This document shows, piece by piece, positions 6,750 to 14,716 of a stretch of 23,987 bases of DNA (positions are counted from its first letter, which is position 1; every line of letters starts with the position of its first letter). The DNA comes from Lachnospiraceae bacterium (GTDB lineage Bacteria; Bacillota; Clostridia; Lachnospirales; Lachnospiraceae): assembly GCA_019424135.1 (NCBI GenBank), contig JAHYZZ010000004.1, positions 77,769 through 101,755 on the forward strand. Direction: 5' to 3'. Position numbers and translations under genes: made by a program. Below the pieces are notes generated by a model. The model did no database searches, was not told where the DNA came from, and saw nothing but the letters and a program-made list of their open reading frames with translations.

Positions 6750-7853
6750 CTAATTGTTTTTGCAAGAGAGGGCTTCCTTACCCAATGCATCTGCGGCAAC
6801 AATTGCAGCGTAAAGTTGATCCGGAGTTACATCTGCAACCATGTTATGGATGGATTCACCTTCTACACAGGATTTTTCGGCAATCACACGAATTTCATCG
6901 TCAGTAGTAATCCCGATTTCTTCCAAAGTTACAGGAAGTCCGACTTCCATACAGAAATCCTGAACTTCTTTGAATTCTTCCTTAGAAGCACGTTCCAGTA
7001 CAAGCTGTACCAGTGTACCAAATGCAACACAGTTTCCGTGAGGTGCGCTGTGTCCTCCGAGTGCTGTCAGACCATTATAGAAAGAATGGGCAACCGCAAG
7101 TCCGCCGTTATCCGCTCCCACTCCGGAAAGATAAACATTTGCTTCAATAATGGCTTCCAATGCAGGAGTAACAACATGGCATTCACATGCCTTTTTAGCG
7201 GCTGAACCGTATTCCTTTAATGTATCATAACAGAGACGGCATAGTGCCATTGCTGAGCGGGTAATACCGCCGGATTCCAGACTTGGCGCATCTGTACGAT
7301 CACAGGCGCGGGCTTCGAAATATGTTCCAAGAGCATCTCCCATACCTGCAACAAGGAATTGAACCGGTGCATTTGCAATGATTTCACTGTCTACGATAAC
7401 TGCTTCCGGATTCTTCGGATAAAACAGATAACTGTTAAATGTTTTATCATCATTGTAAATAACGGAAAGCCCGGTACAGGGAGCATCAGTAGCAACTACT
7501 GTAGGGATAATTACGACAGGAAGTTTTTCATAATATGCCGTTGCTTTTGCCGTGTCAATTGCAGATCCGCCGCCTACACCAACAACCACATTCAGCTGAT
7601 TCTCTCTTACGATTTTTCTCATTTTTTCGATCTCGCCGACACTGGACACGCCGCCAAAGACTTCATATTGACGTACATCATCCGTACCTTCAAAGCTTTT
7701 TTCAATTTTATCGTGAGTCATTTTGTATCCGCTTCTGGAACAGATGAACAGCCATTTATCACCAAGGCTTGTCATTTCTTTATGAAAATCAAGCAGAGAA
7801 TTTTTCCCCTGTACATATTTTTGAGGGGCACGCATCATTCTAAGTCTAAGCAT
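6750..7853 (-). CDS. GldA-like polyol dehydrogenase (second copy)
   Basis: This 367-residue protein is a clear paralogue of the neighbouring glycerol dehydrogenase. The NAD loop reads GVGGGSAIDTAKA, and the metal ligands are kept at D173 (GMGDALGTYFEA), H256 (AVAHSFYNG) and H272 (APHGNCVAFG). Around the third ligand it reads HSAPHGNCVAFG where the first copy has HSMYHGEKVAFG, so substrate preference may differ. The start is supported by AAGGAGGT. It faces the first copy across a shared terminator and diverges from the aminotransferase operon, so it may serve that pathway, for example by reducing a ketone or aldehyde product. Glycerol dehydrogenase is the default label; other small 1,2-diols or hydroxyketones are possible. 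Confidence 0.82.
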   Translation of the reverse strand: MLRLRMMRAPQKYVQGKNSLLDFHKEMTSLGDKWLFICSRSGYKMTHDKIEKSFEGTDDVRQYEVFGGVSSVGEIEKMRKIVRENQLNVVVGVGGGSAIDTAKATAYYEKLPVVIIPTVVATDAPCTGLSVIYNDDKTFNSYLFYPKNPEAVIVDSEIIANAPVQFLVAGMGDALGTYFEARACDRTDAPSLESGGITRSAMALCRLCYDTLKEYGSAAKKACECHVVTPALEAIIEANVYLSGVGADNGGLAVAHSFYNGLTALGGHSAPHGNCVAFGTLVQLVLERASKEEFKEVQDFCMEVGLPVTLEEIGITTDDEIRVIAEKSCVEGESIHNMVADVTPDQLYAAIVAADALGKEALSCKNN

Positions 7854-7898
7854 TGTTAAGACCTCCTTGCACTCAACATTGTTATTTATTTAACTATC

Positions 7899-7926
7899 AG
7901 TATAATACTTTTGATTGTAAAAACAA
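7899..7926 (-). promoter_or_regulatory. candidate promoter of the second gldA-like gene
   Basis: On the complement, TTGTTT (7921-7926) is followed after 16 bp by TATACT (7899-7904). It sits about 45 bp upstream of the start codon. The rest of 7927-8100 is AT-rich and shows no gene. Confidence 0.45.
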
Positions 7927-8104
7927 GATTAAAACTACTGAAAAAACAATAGAAAATCAAGCAAAAATTGTGCATGTTAAAAAATATGGAAAGAACTAAA
8001 CAAAACGGAAAACTCCAAAACCAGTAATAAATCTATCCCCTGTGCCAGAGTCCCTCTTCCTTTTTATTTTGAAATATTAATGTTATCTCAGATGAATTGT
8101 TGGG

Positions 8105-8168
8105 AAATATGATTGTATTATCATATTTTTTCTGATAAAATAAGGGTAATACGTGAACATATATTCAC
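8105..8168 (+). promoter_or_regulatory. promoter of the aminotransferase-aldolase-kinase operon with two palindromic operators
   Basis: TTGTAT (8113-8118), a 17-bp spacer and TAAAAT (8136-8141) form the promoter. A 24-bp palindrome, AAATATGAT-N6-ATCATATTT (8105-8128, arms perfect), covers the -35 box. A second, GTGAA-N6-TTCAC (8153-8168), lies just after the expected transcription start. The operon encodes its own TetR regulator, which is the simplest candidate ligand for one of them. Confidence 0.6.
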
Positions 8169-8189
8169 AAGATGAAGGAGGAAACTGCG

Positions 8190-9674
8190 ATGGCATACAA
8201 TGGATTTGCAATCGATGAATATCTGGATGCAGAAGAAGTGACACGGCAGCTGGATGAATTGATCCGAAAACCGGTCTACTCTGTCCGCCCAGATAAGCTG
8301 GAAGATTATGTCGAAAACTATTTTGAAAAAAAGTGCGTGAAATCAAAAGAAATGATTGAAAAAGCCAAAGAGGTAATCCCAGGAGGCGTCCAGCACAATC
8401 TGGCATTTAATTACCCCTTTCCCATTGTTATAACAAAGGCGGAAGGAGCCAAACTCTACGATATCGATGGAAACTGGTATTATGACCTTCTGCAGGCTGG
8501 AGGACCCACAATCCTTGGCAGTAATGTTCCAGCCGTGAGAGACAAAGTCATTGATCTGCTCAATACATGCGGACCTTCTACCGGTCTTTTCCACGAATAT
8601 GAATATAAAATTGCCAAAAAAATATCGGAAATGGTACCTTCCGTTCACAAGTTCCGCATGCTGGGATCCGGTACTGAAGCCTGCATGTGTGCAGCCCGCA
8701 TTGCCAGACTAAAAACAGGAAAGAAAAATATCCTGAAAATGGGTGGCGCATATCATGGCTGGTCTGACCAACTGGCATACGGCATACGCGTCCCCGGTAC
8801 AAAAGGACTTATGTCCAAGGGCGTTCCGGGATTTGTGTTTAAACACACCAATGAGTTCTTCCCAAATGATCTGGAAGACCTGGAGAAGAAACTTCAGCAC
8901 AACCGTCTCTCGGGCGGCACGGCAGCCATCTATATTGAACCGGTTGGACCGGAAAGCGGCACCCGTCCCGTATCAAAAAAATTTATTAAAGGAGCGGAAT
9001 ATCTGGCCCGTAAGTATGGAGCTCTTCTGATCTTTGATGAAGTCGTCACAGGATTCCGCATTGGTCCGGGAGGTGCTCAGAGTTATTTCGGAGTTGACCC
9101 CGATCTTACAATATTCGGAAAGATCATCGCCGGAGGATATCCGGGAGCCGGCGGGGTCGGCGGACATGAGGACTGCATGGCTTATCTCGGCGCAGGTTTG
9201 GACTCTTCCGGCAAGAAGATTTCCAAGGCAATGTGCGGAGGCACACTTGCTGCAACACCAATTTCCTGTGTAGCCGGGTACTATACCCTCTGTGAGATTG
9301 AGAAGACAAACGCCTGTGAGAAGGCAGGGCGCATGGGAGACCGCCTTACCAAGGGCCTGCAAGAACTGATCAAAAAATACGATCTGCCGTTCGTTGCGTT
9401 TAACCAGGGATCCATCTGCCACCTCGACAGTGTGGGAACTATGCATTTTGTGGTAGACTGGACAAAGCCATGGACAATACCGGGCGTTCTTAAACAGACT
9501 GGTATCCGCCAAAAAGAGATGGAACACATTGGTGCGGCTTATATGGCAGAAGGTATCGTCACACTTGCAGGATCCAGACTCTATACCAGCACTGCCTATA
9601 CGGAAGATATGATTGATGACGTACTCTCCCGCTTTGACCGTGTCTTCGCGAACTGCGGCAGACTTGATTTCTGA
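8190..9674 (+). CDS. class III PLP aminotransferase / glutamate-1-semialdehyde aminomutase family
   Basis: The 494-residue enzyme uses pyridoxal phosphate, with D283 in IFDEVVTGFR and the Schiff-base lysine K311 in TIFGKIIAGG. Other landmarks are MLGSGTEACMCAARIAR (phosphate-binding loop) and GGAYHGWSD. The FGKIIAGGYPGAGGVGG stretch resembles glutamate-1-semialdehyde aminomutase. It is longer than the usual 430 residues owing to a roughly 55-residue N-terminal extension, and no heme genes lie nearby, so tetrapyrrole synthesis is unlikely. The ATG at 8190 is chosen over 8172 because AAGGAGG (8175-8181) includes the earlier start. As first gene of a sugar-kinase/aldolase operon it probably removes or moves an amino group on the pathway substrate; the exact reaction is unknown. 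Confidence 0.85.
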   Translation: MAYNGFAIDEYLDAEEVTRQLDELIRKPVYSVRPDKLEDYVENYFEKKCVKSKEMIEKAKEVIPGGVQHNLAFNYPFPIVITKAEGAKLYDIDGNWYYDLLQAGGPTILGSNVPAVRDKVIDLLNTCGPSTGLFHEYEYKIAKKISEMVPSVHKFRMLGSGTEACMCAARIARLKTGKKNILKMGGAYHGWSDQLAYGIRVPGTKGLMSKGVPGFVFKHTNEFFPNDLEDLEKKLQHNRLSGGTAAIYIEPVGPESGTRPVSKKFIKGAEYLARKYGALLIFDEVVTGFRIGPGGAQSYFGVDPDLTIFGKIIAGGYPGAGGVGGHEDCMAYLGAGLDSSGKKISKAMCGGTLAATPISCVAGYYTLCEIEKTNACEKAGRMGDRLTKGLQELIKKYDLPFVAFNQGSICHLDSVGTMHFVVDWTKPWTIPGVLKQTGIRQKEMEHIGAAYMAEGIVTLAGSRLYTSTAYTEDMIDDVLSRFDRVFANCGRLDF

Positions 9675-9700
9675 ATTCTACAAACAGAGAGGTGAAAAAT

Positions 9701-10822
9701 ATGTTCTATTCAGAAAAAGAAGCAAGACTGCTTGTAATTGAAGCGGCGAAACGCCTGCTACATGCCGGCTTGGTCGCCAGAACATGGGGCAATCTCAGTG
9801 CCCGTATCTCGGATACACAATTCGTAATTACGCCAAGTGGTTTAAGCTATGAGATCATGGAACCAAAAGATCTTGTAAAAGTAAACATTTCAGACTGTTC
9901 CTATGAGGGCAGCCTGAAACCTTCCAGTGAAAAAGGAATTCATGCAGACGCATACAGGCTCCGCCCGGAAGCGGCTTTCGTCATACATACTCATCAAGAA
10001 GCCGCCTCCATCTACGGCATCGCAGGAAAGGCTCTCTCAGACATGGATTCGCGGCAGCTGGGCCAGTTCGTTCCATGTGCCGCATACGGGATGCCATCCA
10101 CAAACACGCTGCGAAATGCAGTAGCCGATGTTTTACAGAAATATCCCCAGGCAAATGCCGTATTTATGAAATATCATGGTGCGCTCTGCATCGGAAAGGA
10201 CTGTGAGGACGCTTTTTCTACTGCCAGCGAATTGGAAAAAGTATGCAGGGACAGAATTGCAGACGCAATGAAGGTCCCCGAATCAACACTGACCTCGCCA
10301 GAAGATCTGGGAAGAAGTGTCAGACGAAGAAATATGTTCTGCTTAAAACTGCACGGAATCAAGAAAATCTATCACCTAAATAATCTGCCGAAAAATGCTC
10401 CTCTGGCTGTGCGCATTCATGCGTCCATCTACCGGCATACGAATGCCCGGTTTATTCTCTGGAAGAGCAGTGATGCAATCCGCAGTATAAGCGAATCCGG
10501 AAAATGTCTGTCCCCGTATCTGGAGGATCTGATTCAGATTGCAGGCGTCACGATTCGATGCGCGTCTCATCCGGATCCATCAGAGATCACGAAAAAACTG
10601 CGCGGCAGAAATGCAGTGTTGATCCGTGACAACGGCGTACTCTGCACCGGTAAGACCCAGGATGATGTAACCGCAGTCGGAATTCTTACAGAAAAGGGAT
10701 GCAAAGCGGCGCTCTTTGCCAAATCCCGCACAGACTGCCAGCCGGTGGGAAGTGTAGACGCGCTGATCCAGAGAATTGTTTATGTAAGAAAGTACGCACG
10801 AAAAAAGGAGGCTCGCACCTGA
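9701..10822 (+). CDS. tandem class II aldolase/adducin-domain protein
   Basis: The 373-residue protein is about 1.7 times the usual aldolase length. The N-terminal domain (about 1-200) holds TWGNLSARI, ITPSG, catalytic-type E77 (KPSSEKGIH) and zinc ligands H96/H98 (VIHTHQEA) and H159 (KYHGALCIG), as in fuculose-phosphate aldolase. Residues about 225-365 repeat the fold with eroded motifs: VRIHASIYRHTNARFILW in place of the HTH strand and VLIRDNGVLCTGK in place of YHGALCIGK, so zinc ligands are lost. The first domain probably cleaves a phosphorylated sugar; the second may be structural or substrate-binding. AGAGAGGTG supports ATG 9701, 26 bp after the aminotransferase stop. Decarboxylase or epimerase activity is also known in this fold. 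Confidence 0.82.
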   Translation: MFYSEKEARLLVIEAAKRLLHAGLVARTWGNLSARISDTQFVITPSGLSYEIMEPKDLVKVNISDCSYEGSLKPSSEKGIHADAYRLRPEAAFVIHTHQEAASIYGIAGKALSDMDSRQLGQFVPCAAYGMPSTNTLRNAVADVLQKYPQANAVFMKYHGALCIGKDCEDAFSTASELEKVCRDRIADAMKVPESTLTSPEDLGRSVRRRNMFCLKLHGIKKIYHLNNLPKNAPLAVRIHASIYRHTNARFILWKSSDAIRSISESGKCLSPYLEDLIQIAGVTIRCASHPDPSEITKKLRGRNAVLIRDNGVLCTGKTQDDVTAVGILTEKGCKAALFAKSRTDCQPVGSVDALIQRIVYVRKYARKKEART

Positions 10823-11460
10823 TGCATGAAAAGCTGACAGAAGAAAAACAGTCAGAAATTCTGGAGGCGGGAATCTATGAGTTTTCCGAACACGGCATGG
10901 ACAAGGCAAGTATGGCCGCCATAGCCAAAAGAGCAGGAATCAGCGTCGGAGTAATGTACAAATATTATAAAGATAAAGAAACTTTCTTTCTGGCCTGTGT
11001 CAGACGAAGCATCAGCAGGCTGGAACGGGCGCTTAGCGATGTATTTGAACATAACGGAAGTCTGATGGATTATGCGGACCGTATCATACAGGTTCTTCAA
11101 AAACATACAGAAAATTACACCAATGATATTATGCTGTACTGTGAGATCACATCCGGGAGAAAAAAAGACTATGTATCAGCACTGGCCTACGAAATCGAAA
11201 AGGATACGGCCCGGATCTATACCAGGCTCATTGACGCAGCCCGAAAGTCCGGAGATGTAAGATCTGATATAGATCCCGGTATGTTTGCCTTTTTTTTCGA
11301 TAATCTGCTGATGATGCTCCAGTTCAGCTGCTGCTGCGACTATTACCGGGAACGGTGGAAATATTACTTCCGTGATCAGCAGATTCCTGATCATGATTAC
11401 GTAAGAAAGGAATTACTTAAATTTATAGGGTCCGCTTTTTCTATTCAAACGGACTGCTGA
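10822..11460 (+). CDS. TetR/AcrR family regulator inside the operon
   Basis: The 212-residue protein has a TetR HTH at residues 5-60 (ILEAGIYEFSEHGMDKASMA, then AIAKRAGISVGVMYKYYKDKE) and a ligand domain rich in aromatic residues. Its ATG overlaps the aldolase TGA by one base, and AAAAGGAGG lies in the end of the aldolase gene, so translation is coupled; the longer open frame upstream is inside the aldolase gene. Position between aldolase and kinase suggests it represses this operon and is released by a pathway intermediate. The palindromes at 8105-8128 and 8153-8168 are candidate binding sites. Confidence 0.88.
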   Translation: MHEKLTEEKQSEILEAGIYEFSEHGMDKASMAAIAKRAGISVGVMYKYYKDKETFFLACVRRSISRLERALSDVFEHNGSLMDYADRIIQVLQKHTENYTNDIMLYCEITSGRKKDYVSALAYEIEKDTARIYTRLIDAARKSGDVRSDIDPGMFAFFFDNLLMMLQFSCCCDYYRERWKYYFRDQQIPDHDYVRKELLKFIGSAFSIQTDC

Positions 11461-11493
11461 CAATATTACATAAAAAAGGAGGGGGAACATGAC

Positions 11494-13086
11494 ATGATTT
11501 ATGTTCTGGCTTATGATATCGGAACAACCGGCGTAAAGACATGTCTTTTTCGTATTGATGAGAGTATTGGACTGATTGCCTCCGCAAGTAAAGGATATGG
11601 TCTCTATATTCTGGAAAACGGAGGAGCAGAACAGGATGAAGAGGAATGGTGGTCTGCCCTCTGCGATACTACAAAAGAATTATTTACACAAACGGATATA
11701 ACACCCGATCAGATCAGCGGAATCTCATTTTGCTCACAGATGCAGGGACTGGTACTGGTGGATAAAAACGGAAAACCGATACACCGTCCTATGAGCTATA
11801 TGGATCAGCGGGCGAAAGAAGAGATCCGCAAAGGTCTGGCATATGGTCCTCAGATCGCCGGAGCTAATATTTTCAGACTTCTAAAATGTCTTCATATCAC
11901 CGGTGCTGTATCCACCAGTGTAAAAGATCCTATGTGGAAATATAAGTGGATTGAAAACCACGAGCCGGATCAATTCAGCCGCGCAGACAAATGGCTGGAT
12001 GTAAAGGAATATCTGATCCGCAGGCTCACAGGAGAGTGCGTCATGACAGAAGATTCCGCATTTGCAACACTTCTGTACGATACGCGGAAAGGGCATGAGG
12101 GATGGAGCCGCAGTCTTTGCCACATGTTCGGAATACACATGGAACATCTGCCCCGGATCATCCGCTCTTTAGACCAGGCGGGAACACTTCTTTCCGGACC
12201 TGCCCAGGAACTGGGACTTCCGGCAGGAATCCCTGTATTTGGAGGAGGCGGAGATGCGTCTTTGATCGGCGTGGGATCCGGATGTGTACAGACCGGCGAG
12301 ACTCACATATACTGCGGCACATCAGGATGGGTCGGCACAGTAACCGATCGTCAGCTCGTGGACGTCAGCTCCATGATCGCTGCCATTGTCGGCGCACAGA
12401 ACGGTCGTTACAACTACTTTGCTGAAATGGAAACTGCGGGGAAATGCCTGGAATGGGTCAAAGATCATCTGGCTCTGGATGAGATCGGCATCTACCTGAA
12501 AAAAGAAAATGTAACAGAGAGCCATGAGGCCATCTACGTCAGCCTGTACGACTATATGACAGAAGTCGTAAAAAAGGTTTCCGCCGGTTCTGGCGGTGTG
12601 ATCTTTACCCCATGGCTGCACGGGAACCGGTGCCCATTTGAGGATCCTTCCGCTGCAGGCATGTTTTTTGGCATTCGTCTGGAAACTGGAAAGAGCGAAC
12701 TTATCCGCGCTGTATTGGAGGGGATTTGCTATCACCTTCGCTGGATGCTGGAATGTGAAGACAAGAAAATACAGACATCCCCTGTGATACGTTTCGTAGG
12801 AGGTGGCGCACTCTCTCCGGTAACTTCCCAGATCCTTGCCGATATTACCGGACGTACGATTGAAGTCGTAGAAAGCCCACAGAATGTAGGAGCTGTGGGA
12901 GCTGCTGCCGTAGCTGCCGTGGGTCTTGGCGCAATAGACAGCCTCGACCGGGTGAAAGACTTTATTCCCGTATCAGGAAGATTTATCCCAAATCCAGAAG
13001 AAAAAGCCGTTTATGACAAATATTATTGTGTATTTAAGGATCTGTACCGGTCCAACAAAAAAAATTACAGGAGGATCTTTTCATGA
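11494..13086 (+). CDS. FGGY family carbohydrate kinase (xylulokinase-like)
   Basis: The 530-residue kinase would phosphorylate a sugar or polyol with ATP. It has the N-terminal phosphate loop AYDIGTTGVKTCLF (D8), the sugar-site motif SQMQGLVLVD where xylulokinase has GQMHGLVLLD, the catalytic aspartate D254 in FGGGGDASLIGVGSG, and the C-terminal ATP-site motif RFVGGGALSPVTSQILADI. The altered sugar motif leaves the substrate open. The second ATG (11494) is used; the first, five bases upstream, stops at once. AAAAGGAGGGGG precedes it. With the upstream aldolase it forms the kinase-aldolase pair typical of ketose or deoxysugar breakdown. Confidence 0.9.
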   Translation: MIYVLAYDIGTTGVKTCLFRIDESIGLIASASKGYGLYILENGGAEQDEEEWWSALCDTTKELFTQTDITPDQISGISFCSQMQGLVLVDKNGKPIHRPMSYMDQRAKEEIRKGLAYGPQIAGANIFRLLKCLHITGAVSTSVKDPMWKYKWIENHEPDQFSRADKWLDVKEYLIRRLTGECVMTEDSAFATLLYDTRKGHEGWSRSLCHMFGIHMEHLPRIIRSLDQAGTLLSGPAQELGLPAGIPVFGGGGDASLIGVGSGCVQTGETHIYCGTSGWVGTVTDRQLVDVSSMIAAIVGAQNGRYNYFAEMETAGKCLEWVKDHLALDEIGIYLKKENVTESHEAIYVSLYDYMTEVVKKVSAGSGGVIFTPWLHGNRCPFEDPSAAGMFFGIRLETGKSELIRAVLEGICYHLRWMLECEDKKIQTSPVIRFVGGGALSPVTSQILADITGRTIEVVESPQNVGAVGAAAVAAVGLGAIDSLDRVKDFIPVSGRFIPNPEEKAVYDKYYCVFKDLYRSNKKNYRRIFS

Positions 13087-13526
13087 GTCAATCAAACCAC
13101 AAAGAACTGTTCCGGTCTCTGAAATTTCTATTGTTTTCCATATCTGCCGGAATTATTGAAATCATCGCGTTTACGATCCTCAACGAAATTACCGGATGGA
13201 GTTACTGGCCCTGTTACCTGATTGCTCTGGTTCTGTCTGTCCTTTGGAATTTTACACTGAACAGACGGTACACCTTTCAGTCCGCCAACAATGTGCCGGT
13301 TGCCATGGCAAAAGTATTCGCATTCTACTGCGTTTTCACTCCTGCTTCGACCATCGTGGGAAATTTTCTTGCTGAAACCCTGATGTGGAATGAATACCTG
13401 GTAACCCTGATCAATATGATTGCAAACTTTACGCTGGAATTTCTTTACGACAGATTTTTTGTCTTCCGAAACAGTCTTGACACGAATGATCTTGCGAAGA
13501 AAAAAGCCAGGAAACAGGAAAACTAA
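13083..13526 (+). CDS. GtrA-like membrane protein
   Basis: The 147-residue protein shows the four-helix GtrA fold (helices near residues 12-32, 38-58, 75-95 and 103-123). It has the family's FxLNRRYTFQS segment after helix 2 and a closing YDRFFVFRNS. GtrA proteins usually help move lipid-linked sugars across the membrane in cell-wall or O-antigen glycosylation. Its ATG overlaps the kinase stop by 4 bp, so it is a true operon member, which is odd for a catabolic operon with no glycosyltransferase. It might serve as an uptake or export component here, but nothing in the sequence shows that. A terminator follows at once. Confidence 0.85.
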   Translation: MSQSNHKELFRSLKFLLFSISAGIIEIIAFTILNEITGWSYWPCYLIALVLSVLWNFTLNRRYTFQSANNVPVAMAKVFAFYCVFTPASTIVGNFLAETLMWNEYLVTLINMIANFTLEFLYDRFFVFRNSLDTNDLAKKKARKQEN

Positions 13527-13529
13527 AGG

Positions 13530-13567
13530 AAAAGGGTGAAAGCCATAACTAAAGCTTTCACCCTTTT
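13530..13567 (+). terminator. intrinsic terminator at the end of the five-gene operon
   Basis: AAAAGGGTGAAAGC (13530-13543) pairs perfectly with GCTTTCACCCTTTT (13554-13567). The A/T-flanked stem can also serve the convergent TetR gene. Confidence 0.9.
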
Positions 13568-13637
13568 CTATAATGTCCCGGACTAATCGTCAGTATCTCT
13601 CCATTCGCATAATAAAGGCTTCCCATCACCTAAAAAA

Positions 13638-14225
13638 TCAATCAGAATATTTCCTAATGCAAAGCTGAATAACAGAGACAATGTGTTCGATGCTGTCTTT
13701 GCAATCATCCTTTATCCATTCGTTGATAATGGCAATCAAACCGTTCATAAAAAACTGCATCATATACTTTCGAGCATTCATCGGCACCTGATAACGGTTT
13801 AGAATAGGAGTCAGCACATGGGTATTTAACTTCTGATATGCATCATCCATCTGCAAGATCGACGCCTGTTCTATGGTAGCTTGAAAAATACGCCGGTTTT
13901 CCCTAACATAAGCCAGATACGGCATCAGATACTCCGGTGTGACAAGATATAATTCTTCCAGTCGGCAGTTTTGTATTTTTTCGAGAAATTCATCGATATC
14001 ACAGTGCATGAATGCAACAAACTGATCAATCATATACTGTGCACTTTCAGCCAGAAGATCACCGAGTGTTTCATAATGCAGATAGAATGTAGAACGGTTG
14101 ACACCAGCTTTTTCACAGACTTCTTTGACCGTGATATAGGCGAAATCCTTTTTTGCAATCAACTCCAGAAATGCTTGATCCATACGAACAGAAGTAGCAA
14201 AATATTTACTTTCAGATCTATTCAT
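13638..14225 (-). CDS. TetR/AcrR family regulator
   Basis: The 195-residue protein has a TetR HTH at residues 12-60: AFLELIAKKDFAYITVKEVC, then EKAGVNRSTFYLHYETLGDL. The C-terminal part (YLMPYLAYVRENRRIFQA, later FMNGLIAIINEWI) resembles the domain found in DhaS-like TetR regulators. It follows a 117-residue membrane protein by 44 bp on the same strand, probably as one unit with a promoter near 14654. Its target is likely that unit itself; an inverted repeat at 14637-14668 is a possible site. Confidence 0.88.
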   Translation of the reverse strand: MNRSESKYFATSVRMDQAFLELIAKKDFAYITVKEVCEKAGVNRSTFYLHYETLGDLLAESAQYMIDQFVAFMHCDIDEFLEKIQNCRLEELYLVTPEYLMPYLAYVRENRRIFQATIEQASILQMDDAYQKLNTHVLTPILNRYQVPMNARKYMMQFFMNGLIAIINEWIKDDCKDSIEHIVSVIQLCIRKYSD

Positions 14226-14269
14226 CGATCATACCCTCATCTTTCTTACCGTCCGCTCCTATTCACAGC

Positions 14270-14623
14270 TTATCTCTCGCTGATTTCCCTGGCAAGTTCC
14301 ATAATCTCAAATGCATATTTTTTCTTTCGGTTTTCGAGAATACGTTTGTAAACCGGATAGTTGATGCACACACCGATCATGCCAAGAATCCCGGCGACAA
14401 TACCAAGTACAAAGGAAACGGTAGTTCTACTTCCAATCTGCCCCATAGCAAGACACATTCCGGTACCAAATATCAAAGAAGATACCATACCCACGCTATA
14501 AGCAAAAACGACAGATGGAAGTTTCACTCTTGTATCTAACTTTCGAAGAGCAACCACCTTGGATGTGCTCTTCGGTGCATATTCGTTTGCAATTTGTTCT
14601 GCATAAATCTTATCTGTGTTCAT
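14270..14623 (-). CDS. small two-helix membrane protein of unknown function
   Basis: The 117-residue product has a soluble N-terminus (MNTDKIYAEQIANEYAPK) and two hydrophobic segments at about residues 33-57 and 67-90. A basic tail follows (YKRILENRKKKYAFEIMELA). I do not know a function. Similar proteins paired with TetR regulators are familiar in Lachnospiraceae, and I recall some carrying dihydropteridine-reductase-like names, which the sequence does not justify. GAAGGAGGT lies before the ATG. It is the first gene of the pair with the downstream TetR regulator. Confidence 0.75.
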   Translation of the reverse strand: MNTDKIYAEQIANEYAPKSTSKVVALRKLDTRVKLPSVVFAYSVGMVSSLIFGTGMCLAMGQIGSRTTVSFVLGIVAGILGMIGVCINYPVYKRILENRKKKYAFEIMELAREISER

Positions 14624-14636
14624 GACCTGTTACCTC

Positions 14637-14668
14637 CTTCATTTGATGATTTTATTATACGAATGAAG
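14637..14668 (-). promoter_or_regulatory. promoter region and inverted repeat before the membrane protein/TetR pair
   Basis: On the complement a TATAAT box lies at 14654-14659 with only a weak -35 (TTCAGT) 17 bp upstream. CTTCATT (14637-14643) and AATGAAG (14662-14668) form a 7-bp inverted repeat around the -10 box, the kind of place a TetR protein would block transcription. Confidence 0.35.
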
Positions 14669-14716
14669 AAGGCGAAACTGAACAACACAAATCCCCATTT
14701 ATGTGGAGTTCAAAAT

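Noticed and set aside
8973..9527. 184-codon minus-strand ORF opposite the aminotransferase
   Set aside because: Antisense shadow over the PLP-lysine region of a well-supported gene.
13558..13626. 22-codon minus-strand ORF between the operon terminator and the TetR gene
   Set aside because: Its end lies in the terminator stem and its ribosome site is poorly placed; it is too short to judge.
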